Below, in pieces: positions 17,538 through 25,365 of a DNA stretch of 64,000 bases; the first letter of the stretch is position 1; each line of letters starts with the position of its first letter. This DNA is from an uncultured Pirellula sp. (GTDB taxonomy: Bacteria > Planctomycetota > Planctomycetia > Pirellulales > Pirellulaceae), in the NCBI GenBank assembly GCA_903858115.1, contig CAIOHR010000055.1, positions 1-64,000 on the forward strand, read 5' to 3'. A model generated the notes under the pieces. The model saw only the letters and a program-made list of their open reading frames with translations. It was not told the origin of the DNA and made no database searches. Position numbers and translations under genes: made by a program.

Positions 17538-18323
17538 ATGCGATCGCGAGCTTTATTAAACGTTTGTTTCTTGGCGTCGGCGTTTGTCGCCGCCACCTTT
17601 TCTCCTTTGGCCATGGCTCAACCACCGGGCGGAGGCGGGCGTGGAATGATGGGGGGAGGCATGGGCGGAATGGGTGGGCTCGCGGGCCTTCTTCGCATTC
17701 CAGAGGTCGTTGAACATTTGAAGCTTGACGATACACAAAAGAGCGAACTCAAGGAAGTTCAGCAATCGATGGGCGACGAAATGCGAAAGATCTTCGAAGG
17801 CATGCGCCCAGCCGGTGGCGGAGATGCCGGTGGTGGACGCCAGGGGGGAGGACGTGGCGGATTCGGTGGGATGACTGATGAAATGAGAAAGAAGATGGAG
17901 GAGTTCAGCCAAAAGACAGAGGACAAGATCAGCGAAATTCTCGATCCAACTCAGTTTGATCGCCTTGTCGGCTTGTTCGCACAACAGAGCCCGATGCAGG
18001 CTATTCGCCATCGCCTCATCGTCGACAAGATGAAGTCTGCCAACTGCCCTGTAACCGGGGAACAAGAAACGAAGATGAAGGAAGCTGAAGAAGCTGCAGG
18101 GGCAAAGGTACGAGAAATGATGTCAGGAGGATTTAATCCAGAGAATATGGCAAAAATGGGCGAAATTCGCAAAGAGTCCGAAGAGAAAGCCCTCGGCGTA
18201 TTGACTGATTCGCAGAAGAAGAAGTTTGAAGAAATCAAGGGTGAGAAGTTCGAATTCCCACGTCCACAATTCGGTGGCGGTGGCCGTGGTGGTGATCGTG
18301 GCGGAGAACGCCGTCCGAACTAG
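17538..18323 (+). CDS. Secreted glycine/methionine-rich helical protein (Spy/CpxP-like pattern)
   Basis: 261 residues from ATG 17538, which has AGAGG eight bases upstream and is followed by a signal peptide (LLNVCFLASAFVAATFSPLA); the frame is open to 17460 but that part has no signal. The mature protein has two Gly/Met/Arg-rich stretches, a helical block with LKLDDTQKSELKEVQ, LDPTQFDRL and LTDSQKKKFEEIKG, and a Gly/Arg-rich tail. The repeated L-x(1-2)-x-T/S-Q pattern resembles the LTxxQ motif of Spy/CpxP periplasmic chaperones, but the similarity is only in motif spacing. A strong terminator follows. Confidence 0.7.
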   Translation: MRSRALLNVCFLASAFVAATFSPLAMAQPPGGGGRGMMGGGMGGMGGLAGLLRIPEVVEHLKLDDTQKSELKEVQQSMGDEMRKIFEGMRPAGGGDAGGGRQGGGRGGFGGMTDEMRKKMEEFSQKTEDKISEILDPTQFDRLVGLFAQQSPMQAIRHRLIVDKMKSANCPVTGEQETKMKEAEEAAGAKVREMMSGGFNPENMAKMGEIRKESEEKALGVLTDSQKKKFEEIKGEKFEFPRPQFGGGGRGGDRGGERRPN

Positions 18324-18356
18324 AAATTGGTCCATTGAATTGATTTGAAGAACATG

Positions 18357-18391
18357 AACAGGGTTGGTCAATAAGGCCAACCCTGTTTTCT
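18357..18391 (+). terminator. Rho-independent terminator
   Basis: Arms AACAGGGTTGG and CCAACCCTGTT (11 bp, perfect) around a 9-base loop, followed by TTCTTTT. It ends the 17538-18323 transcript and lies between it and the convergent channel gene. Confidence 0.9.
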
Positions 18392-18531
18392 TTTGGCATA
18401 AAGCGGATGATCTTTTGCAGCCCAATCCGCAGCATAACGACTAATTGCCGTAAGGGATTTGCCGTATGTCAAAGGACCTATCCCAACCGAAGGGTGTCTA
18501 CACTACAGAATTGGTTGCGACCGATAGCGGC

Positions 18532-21500
18532 TTAGGCAACTCGCTCATTGGATTGCGTGCTCTCGGTTTGATTCGGAGCATTTGATGTATTGCTGGCTGT
18601 TTGCAGGGCAGAAGCAAACGAGGGAGGTACCGATTTGATGTGCAGATCCCTCTGTGGGAATGCGATTTCAATTCCGGAATCTGCGAATCTCTTCCGAATG
18701 CTCACCAACAGTTCATGCCTGGTAGGTAGACGCAAATCTAGCTTTGCCAAGAAGAAGCGAACATTGATATTGAGCGTGCTATCTCCAAACTGCTCGAAGA
18801 ACGCAGTCGGGGCCGGTTCTTGCATCACATTTGGATGATTGAGACAAACTTCCCGTATGAGCGAGCATGCCATCTCGGGGTCGGATTCGTAGGCTATTCC
18901 TACTTGGATTACGATTCTGTTTGTCGAATCCGAGAGCGTCCAATTCAATAGTCTGCCCGTGACCAAGTCTTTATTAGGAATAATGAGTTCTTGTTGGTCA
19001 AAATTCGTGACCGTCGTGGCTCGCATACGAATTCGCGAAACGGTTCCTGTGGTTTCTCCTAGCGTAATCACATCACCAACGCGAACGGGTTGTTCAAAAA
19101 GTAGAATGAGACCGGAAACAAAGTTGGCGAAGATCTCTTGCAAACCGAAACCCAGGCCTACCCCCAGGGCAGCCACCAACCATTGAATGCTGGACCATCG
19201 AACACCGATACTATTGAAAGTCATTAGCAGGCCCAGGATCAAGATGGCGTATCTCGAAATAGAAGAGATCGCGTAACGAACGGCGTTTTCCAATGGAAGA
19301 TGCTGCAACAAAGCAATCTCTAAAAGACCCGGGAGATTTCGGGCTGCCACTACTGTCATCACGCCGGTTGGAATCGCGATCAACAAATGAGTCAGCGTGA
19401 TGGGAATCTGTTGATTGGGAGTTGCCCCTTCCACGGACCATCCCAGTTTCACCGTATCAAGAACACCGACCGCCGGGAGTACAGTGGACCAAATGAATGC
19501 GACGGCTGCGATGGAAGCAAAGATTAGAGTGCTGGATACGAGACGCATGGTTTGCGCATTGATCTCGCTCAGGTCCGTTTGGTTGTCCAAGACGAGTATG
19601 TTCATGGGAACAATGTCTGGGGCCCGTTTTCTTGCATCCTCGATCCGTTGCTTCGCTTGCGATACCAGAATCTGCCGCCGACGGAGCAGCAACCAGCGGT
19701 GGATGATATTCGAAAGGAGCAATATGCCGATCAATGCTACAAAGGTCGTATGCAAATGCATCGATAGCCGGACGGATGTGTAATGATATCCCAAGAGGCT
19801 CATGGCGATCAGAGCCACGGGGCTCCATGCCAATCCGATGTACCATAAGTACTTGAGCCTATCGATCCATCCATTGGCGTTACGAAGCAGAAATTCACGA
19901 AACACGCCTCGATGCGGGTGGAGTGTTATCGACAGAAAGGCTGTACAAAGAGCCATTAGGGCGCAATAGGTGATTCTTCCAAGCGAGTTCTCAAATTTGC
20001 TCTCGCCGAAGTGCGAGAGGACGCCAACAACGCAAACGCACGGGATTGCCAAGTCGATAAACCATCGAAGATTCTTGCGAAGTAGCTGAGTCGATGTTGG
20101 GGACCAGTTAAAATGACTTTCCGCGAGTCCGCCAGCTCGACAGATCTGCCGCAGAAGCTCTAGTGGGAAAAAGTATCGCGCACTTACTAGCAATCCCATG
20201 CCGATCGCTTCTGCAAACGACTTACCCTCGGGTGCATTGTGGAGTCGCCAGCCGGCTACTAAATGAAGCAATGCTAAAGGTGTGGAGAGAACCACACATG
20301 CGATGATCGTCTTGAGCGTTGGGCTAAAGGTCATGCAGTTTGGTCGAGCCGCCAATTCCCCCTGGCGAAACTCTTCGTGCTTAATCCGGCGAAGATTAAA
20401 GACCATCAATAAGAAAATAATGCTTCCGATTCCATAAATCCAAGCGTGCTTTTGAATGTCAACCGCAAGGATAGTCGGGATTTCGAACCAATTCTGTATA
20501 TGGAACAACCATTGCAAGGTGGGCCAGATCTGCTTCACGTCGTTGGCTGCCATTGGTTCACTGGAGCGAATCCAGAGAACATGTTCATCGATGAAGGCCC
20601 GATACTTTTTGACTTGATCAATCGTTTGTTGAGTTGTCTCGGCCAGGTTGAAGAGAGAATCAAAGTGGCTGTTGGCGTCGACTCGAAATTCGTCCACCAC
20701 TTTATGCTCGATGGTATCCAGCAATCGAACTTGATCACGATAGTTTGAGTTCGCGAATTGACTGATGGATTCGGAGTTCAGGTTGCTCGGTTCGCTGGTA
20801 GCGTTTGATGCAGCTTTCCAGTCATCCAATTCCAGGATCAATGTTTCCGTCGCAAATATCTTCTGTTGGTAGTCGTAGAGTTTTTGTTGCAATTCGCCCA
20901 CATCAGGAAGCTCATTGCGTTGCTTGCGCAGCATCAAGCCGACCCAGCTATTGAAATTGGATACATGCCGAGCGCTTTCGGGCGAGATCCTTTCGGTCAT
21001 GATACGAAATCGGTCTGACCACAGTTTCAAGTCCAATTTGGAAGCGTCGGATTCTACTCGGAGGATTGAATTCTGTTTGGCAAGAGTTAACCAGCTATCC
21101 GTGCGTTTCACGATTTGATCCGCTTGCGATTTGCATTCCGGGACCGATTGTTGGGCAAGTCGTTCAGCGAGTCTCTTTTGATTTGCAATGAGGATTTCTC
21201 GTCGTTTATTGAGTTCCTCAGTTACTTCTTTAATTTTTGATTGGTAGTACTTCTCGTCCGAGATGAAAATCGCTTTTTGCAGTGATAGCAATTCATTCTC
21301 GGCATCATAGGTTCGCTGTTCCTGCTCCATCCGCCGGACACGTTCGTTCAACGAGACCAATCGAGCGCGAAGAAGCAGCATGGTCGCTTCACGTAGCCGA
21401 GGATCGGAACCTTCTGCTACGGGAGCGTTGAGTTCCTCGTTGATCTTCGTTGTTGAGGCCTTTGATTCGAGGATGAGTCGAGGCAGCTCTTTCTTTTGCG

Positions 21501-22290
21501 CATCACGACTTACAGTTGCAGCTTCAATTCGGGCGCGCCCATCGATCGCTCCCTGAAGTTGCGCTTGCAACTCCAATTGAAAGGACTGCAACGTTTCTAT
21601 GCTAGAAGAAGGAAGCAGATCTCCGGAGAAGATTACTTTCTGAGCAGGGTTTTCTTTTCGCTTCTTCGCTTCCGCTGTTGCAATGGGTGCTGCTTCGTAA
21701 GCAGCCAAGAGCTCTTTGTAAAACTTTTCGTTTTCCGCGCGTCCCTTGAGCTCTGCGAGCAATGACTCATAGATAGAGGTAAGAGATTGCTTTAGCACGG
21801 CGTCCGATTCGGGTAGCGCCTGGATCTGTTGTAGATAGGCAGCGATACTGTCCTGAGTAATCGTAGTGACATCGCTGACAGGGGCTGCTGTCGCCGTGGG
21901 GGCGCCAGTGGATGCTGGAGCCGTGGTTGATTGAGCTGTTGCGGCTGCAGATGCTGTTGACGGTATGGCGTTATTTTGAACGGAACCGGAATTGGTGTTT
22001 GACGTTTGATCTGGCTGCGAGCCTCTTATGCTAGCATTGGTTGGTGCTTGGGCTGTTCTAGCGATTGGCGGTGAGATTTGTGCCGCGGGCGCAACAGGAG
22101 AGGAGAAACCCGGTTGTGCTACTGGATTCTGTTGGGCTGTCCCAGGTTGCTGTGAGTTTTGGTTGGGGGTCGGAGGAATCAGCCTTATCTGCGAAGAAGC
22201 GGGCGAGCTAAGAGCGAGCACGCCCAGAAAGCAAAAGATCGGCCATCGGACCGCAAGATAGCGCTGTTTTTTTGGATTCGACCTTTCCAT
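18532..22290 (-). CDS. Large MscK/KefA-like mechanosensitive channel
   Basis: 1252 residues. A signal peptide (FCFLGVLALSSPASSQ) precedes a Pro/Gln/Ala-rich region (about 35-145), a long alpha-helical coiled-coil periplasmic region (about 150-600), roughly ten membrane segments, and the MscS core at the C-terminal end. The core has the pore helix with its small-residue pattern (QWLVAALGVGLGFGLQEIFA, about residues 1035-1055), then FEQPVRVGDVITLGETTGTV and the beta domain with ELIIPNKDLVTGRLLNWTLS. This is the domain order of MscK. Such channels release solutes on osmotic downshock. No Shine-Dalgarno site is seen; a hairpin sits just upstream of the start (22301-22319). Two more MscS-family genes lie at 31321 and 58850. 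Confidence 0.9.
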   Translation of the reverse strand: MERSNPKKQRYLAVRWPIFCFLGVLALSSPASSQIRLIPPTPNQNSQQPGTAQQNPVAQPGFSSPVAPAAQISPPIARTAQAPTNASIRGSQPDQTSNTNSGSVQNNAIPSTASAAATAQSTTAPASTGAPTATAAPVSDVTTITQDSIAAYLQQIQALPESDAVLKQSLTSIYESLLAELKGRAENEKFYKELLAAYEAAPIATAEAKKRKENPAQKVIFSGDLLPSSSIETLQSFQLELQAQLQGAIDGRARIEAATVSRDAQKKELPRLILESKASTTKINEELNAPVAEGSDPRLREATMLLLRARLVSLNERVRRMEQEQRTYDAENELLSLQKAIFISDEKYYQSKIKEVTEELNKRREILIANQKRLAERLAQQSVPECKSQADQIVKRTDSWLTLAKQNSILRVESDASKLDLKLWSDRFRIMTERISPESARHVSNFNSWVGLMLRKQRNELPDVGELQQKLYDYQQKIFATETLILELDDWKAASNATSEPSNLNSESISQFANSNYRDQVRLLDTIEHKVVDEFRVDANSHFDSLFNLAETTQQTIDQVKKYRAFIDEHVLWIRSSEPMAANDVKQIWPTLQWLFHIQNWFEIPTILAVDIQKHAWIYGIGSIIFLLMVFNLRRIKHEEFRQGELAARPNCMTFSPTLKTIIACVVLSTPLALLHLVAGWRLHNAPEGKSFAEAIGMGLLVSARYFFPLELLRQICRAGGLAESHFNWSPTSTQLLRKNLRWFIDLAIPCVCVVGVLSHFGESKFENSLGRITYCALMALCTAFLSITLHPHRGVFREFLLRNANGWIDRLKYLWYIGLAWSPVALIAMSLLGYHYTSVRLSMHLHTTFVALIGILLLSNIIHRWLLLRRRQILVSQAKQRIEDARKRAPDIVPMNILVLDNQTDLSEINAQTMRLVSSTLIFASIAAVAFIWSTVLPAVGVLDTVKLGWSVEGATPNQQIPITLTHLLIAIPTGVMTVVAARNLPGLLEIALLQHLPLENAVRYAISSISRYAILILGLLMTFNSIGVRWSSIQWLVAALGVGLGFGLQEIFANFVSGLILLFEQPVRVGDVITLGETTGTVSRIRMRATTVTNFDQQELIIPNKDLVTGRLLNWTLSDSTNRIVIQVGIAYESDPEMACSLIREVCLNHPNVMQEPAPTAFFEQFGDSTLNINVRFFLAKLDLRLPTRHELLVSIRKRFADSGIEIAFPQRDLHIKSVPPSFASALQTASNTSNAPNQTESTQSNERVA

Positions 22291-22300
22291 AAGGAGTAAC

Positions 22301-22319
22301 TAGAAGATTCGATCTTCTA
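22301..22319. promoter_or_regulatory. Perfect inverted repeat at the MscK-like gene start
   Basis: TAGAAGAT (22301-22308), TCG, ATCTTCTA (22312-22319): 8-bp perfect arms and a 3-bp centre. It ends 10 bases upstream of the start codon of the leftward channel gene, where it could be an operator or a leader hairpin affecting translation. Regulatory role is inferred from position only. Confidence 0.4.
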
Positions 22320-22462
22320 AATCAAGTCCGACGACACTAAAGCTAGCAATGCGAGAAATAGTTCGGAATATTCTGCGTGATCGTTAAAGTTTGCCATGTC
22401 GGCGTTCCGATAGAAAGTTCGTGCTGAATTGTGCTGCGGGAAATCGCAGAACGGATAAGCAT

Positions 22463-22480
22463 GTTAGGGGGGTACCTAAC
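22463..22480. promoter_or_regulatory. Inverted repeat upstream of the TolC-like gene
   Basis: GTTAGG (22463-22468), 6-base centre, CCTAAC (22475-22480). It lies about 117 bases upstream of the ATG at 22597. It could be an operator; no further evidence. Confidence 0.3.
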
Positions 22481-22596
22481 CAAAGTTTCGATTTGTCTGC
22501 ATGCTTCGCCAAACCATGGTGGTAAGGTGGGTGCATGATGTGAGTGAAAGCTCTAGCAAAACAGATCGAGCTGCGACCGACGGGACCACCTGGCTC

Positions 22597-24747
22597 ATGA
22601 AACGCAACCTAATTCGATGGTTTGTTGGAATGCAGATTGTTAGCACCACGCTGACAGGCTGTGCCCCCACGCAACCATTCTTCTTTGGTGAACGCGGCGA
22701 TCTGGCCCATTACATCGATCGAGCGCAGCAGATCGAGTATCCCGACCTTCACACCGAACAAATTCCAGAAGTCTCGCAGGCTTATCCGCCGCTCAGTTTG
22801 GACAACCAAAACTTTGAGTACAGCGACTTGACTTTGGAACAGTGCATATCGCTAGCCTTGGTCAATGCTCAAATTCTGCGAACTTTGCCTGGCGTTCAGC
22901 GACAGAATGCCGATATGGCTGGGATCATCTTGTCCTCACCTGGAAATCAGCTTGGTTCCGTACATGATGCTGCACTGGTTGCAACAACCACCAGTCCACA
23001 GCAAATCGCGATCGATGGAAATGGAAACCGAGTTCCAGCGCGGGGTCTAACGCGAGCGAATCAAGTCGGCGGTGTCGAAGATGCGTTGAGCGAGTTCGAT
23101 GCACAATACAGTTCCTTCATTTCGTTCAGTACCACCGATCGCGCACGCAACGTAGGTTCCGGAAACGTTTTCAATCCACAGTTCTTCCAGGGACGCGATG
23201 GCACAGGCCAGATGGCGCTCTCGAAGCGAATGGCAACGGGTGGCGTAGCCACGTTGCGATCGCAATCGATCTATTCGTTCAATAATATCCCAACTCAGTC
23301 TCAGGGGTTGGGCAACTTTGGACGAGCGGTACCGAGCGATTACACGCAAATTCTGGAGGCGGGAGTTCAGCATCCGTTGCTACGAGGACGTGGGACACTC
23401 GTCAATCGAATCCCAATCGTTGTAGCACGGATCAACGAAGATGTTTCGCTCGTGGAATACGAAGAGCGAGTGCGGAATTTGGTTCGTGACGTGGAGTTTG
23501 CTTACTGGGACCTTTACGCTTCCTACTGGAATTTTGAATTAGCCAAAGTCGCTCGAGAAGGTGCAGCGCTAGCGCACAAGGTTGCGAAGGACAGATACGA
23601 TGGAGGTAATGCCAGGGTAAGCGAGGTTGCTCGCGCTGAGGCAACTTACCAAGATCTTGAGACACAGGTGAAAGCATCGCTGGCAGGCAGTGGAGCAGGT
23701 GGTGACCCTGGATTATTCGGACGAGAGCGTAATCTTCGGTTCCTTCTCGGGTGGTCAGCATCCGATGGTCGGTTGATCCGACCTTCGGATAAGCCTACCG
23801 TTGGCTGGGCGCAGTTCGATTTGGACAGTGTGAAAGCTGAGCTCTACACTCGAAACCTAGAACTACGTCGGCAAAAGTGGATTATCAAGCAGAAAGAGCT
23901 GGAATTGATTTCTGCCAAGAATCAAATTCTTCCAGACGTGAACATCAATCTTTTGTATCGTTGGGTCGGTGTGGGAGGCAGGTTGCTCAACAGCGAAGGA
24001 GGAAATCCTCCCTTCCCTACAGGCGGTGGACAGGCTAGCGCTTGGGAGGAGCTCTTTGGAGGCAACTACCAAGAAGGAGTTGTTCGAGCCGAGTTCACCC
24101 CCAATCCTTTCGGCGCTCGAAGAGCACTCAATGCCATCACCAACGCCCAGCTTGATTTGGCAAAAAACCACCAAGCATTGGAGTCGAAAGAGGATGCCGC
24201 CCTTTTCAAGCTTTACGAACATCTCAACAATTTCGAGTCAGTCTATCATCAGATGGGGCATCAGCTAAAGGCGATGTCTGCATCGGATTCCGAAGTCAAA
24301 AGCCTGGAACCGAGATTGAATGAAGACAAGTCGGAATTTTTGTTGAATGAACTATTGCGTGCTCAGCAGTCACGAGCGAGAGCCGGACAACAGTACAACC
24401 GATTGGTCGCTGAATACAACAAATCGCTAGTGGACCTGCATGCTCTGAAAGGCTCGCTGCTCGAGTACAACAACATTCAATTAGAAGAAGGACTATGGGC
24501 GGATAAAGCATACTGGGACGCACATGAACGTGCACGTGAAAGAGACGCTGCCAAGTACATGGACTACGGAGCCAGCCGTCCCAAGGTGATCTCGCAAGGA
24601 GAGTACCAACAATTTTCTGGTACTGCCCAAGGCCAGGCGAGACCAGCGACAAGAGCGATTCCTGAGGCTGTCCCCGCTGTACCAGAAAAAGAAGAAACCC
24701 TCGACAACCTGCGAGCCAACCGGGCTACCGGAAGAATTCGGTCTTGA
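22597..24747 (+). CDS. TolC-family outer membrane efflux lipoprotein
   Basis: 716 residues from ATG 22597. The start is chosen because it begins a lipoprotein signal, MKRNLIRWFVGMQIVSTTLT followed by G-C with the lipid-modified Cys at residue 22; the frame upstream to 22501 has no such signal. The body is alpha-helical in two repeats as in outer membrane efflux proteins: LTLEQCISLALVNAQ near residue 80 (the classical first helix), YWDLYASYWNFELAKVA, a helical KDRYDGGNARVSEVARAE segment, and a second repeat with AINAITNAQLDLAKN and LLNELLRAQQSRA. It is longer than E. coli TolC. No adjacent RND or membrane fusion gene is visible, so its inner-membrane partner must lie elsewhere. Confidence 0.85.
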   Translation: MKRNLIRWFVGMQIVSTTLTGCAPTQPFFFGERGDLAHYIDRAQQIEYPDLHTEQIPEVSQAYPPLSLDNQNFEYSDLTLEQCISLALVNAQILRTLPGVQRQNADMAGIILSSPGNQLGSVHDAALVATTTSPQQIAIDGNGNRVPARGLTRANQVGGVEDALSEFDAQYSSFISFSTTDRARNVGSGNVFNPQFFQGRDGTGQMALSKRMATGGVATLRSQSIYSFNNIPTQSQGLGNFGRAVPSDYTQILEAGVQHPLLRGRGTLVNRIPIVVARINEDVSLVEYEERVRNLVRDVEFAYWDLYASYWNFELAKVAREGAALAHKVAKDRYDGGNARVSEVARAEATYQDLETQVKASLAGSGAGGDPGLFGRERNLRFLLGWSASDGRLIRPSDKPTVGWAQFDLDSVKAELYTRNLELRRQKWIIKQKELELISAKNQILPDVNINLLYRWVGVGGRLLNSEGGNPPFPTGGGQASAWEELFGGNYQEGVVRAEFTPNPFGARRALNAITNAQLDLAKNHQALESKEDAALFKLYEHLNNFESVYHQMGHQLKAMSASDSEVKSLEPRLNEDKSEFLLNELLRAQQSRARAGQQYNRLVAEYNKSLVDLHALKGSLLEYNNIQLEEGLWADKAYWDAHERARERDAAKYMDYGASRPKVISQGEYQQFSGTAQGQARPATRAIPEAVPAVPEKEETLDNLRANRATGRIRS

Positions 24748-24851
24748 TTGGAGTCGATATCAGGCAAGCAGAAAAATGGGCTCCCACACGATAGAAACAA
24801 TTGATTTTTGAAGCGAACAGCGTGAGCTGTGAACGAGTTAGGGGGAAAAGT

Positions 24852-24891
24852 CCTTGAGGGATGGTTTGCTTCGGCAAGCCATCCCTCAAGG
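24852..24891 (+). terminator. Long stem-loop downstream of the TolC-like gene
   Basis: Two 18-base arms (24852-24869 and 24874-24891) pair with one G.T position around a TTCG tetraloop. The stem is very stable, but the following bases (GCATTTCG) are not a clean T-tract. It probably ends or protects the TolC-like transcript; it could also be a dispersed repeat unit. Confidence 0.7.
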
Positions 24892-25101
24892 CATTTCGTG
24901 ACCATTTAATCGACAGCAAAATTCTAACTGATCCGGCACAATATTCTAATTCGTCGCCAAATTAGTTGTTCCTTTTTCGAGACCCTCTTTTGTCCCAGCA
25001 GCATCCTTAGAAGCTGGGCCGGTTTCGCTCGTCGGGGCATGGGTATTTTTAATGCGGGTGTGTATGAGAGTGCACACTTTCTGAGTTGGTAAAGTCTGCC
25101 T

Positions 25102-25131
25102 TTGAAATAATTTGGAATATTTAGCTAGAAT
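25102..25131 (+). promoter_or_regulatory. Candidate sigma70-type promoter for the YTV gene
   Basis: TTGAAA (25102-25107), an 18-base AT-rich spacer, TAGAAT (25126-25131). It is upstream of a gene for an abundant-looking wall protein. Sequence match only. Confidence 0.3.
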
Positions 25132-25365
25132 TTGCTGCCCGAATCTACCATCAATGGCTAGCTGGGTTAAACTCGTGGGCAGATTGGCCGAGAAAGAGCG
25201 AACGAATCGTCTCGAGACTCTCCTCTACAAAGAGTCAGCGGCCTGTCTACAAGAGTTTGGCATCCTTTGAGTTTATTCTACCGGCATCTTTTCTGCCGTC
25301 GGAAGAAATACCAGTTCACGTTTGGCCGAGTGGCCGTTTTAACTTTTTTCATCGAGGAGACTGCA

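Larger units (their letters stand above)
22291..22596. other. Divergent regulatory region between MscK-like and TolC-like genes
   Basis: It holds two small inverted repeats: TAGAAGAT/ATCTTCTA at 22301-22319 and GTTAGG/CCTAAC at 22463-22480. No gene is supported; a frame open from 22501 continues into the TolC-like gene but lacks a signal sequence. Confidence 0.5.
24748..25365. other. Intergenic region between TolC-like and YTV genes
   Basis: 618 bases without a supported gene. It contains a long stem-loop (24852-24891), a sigma70-like promoter candidate (25102-25131), overlapping small palindromes (GTCTCGAGAC at 25209-25218 and GACTCT/AGAGTC at 25216-25236) and a CGGCA/TGCCG hairpin at 25282-25298. 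If the promoter call is right the YTV mRNA has a leader of over 200 bases. Confidence 0.5.
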
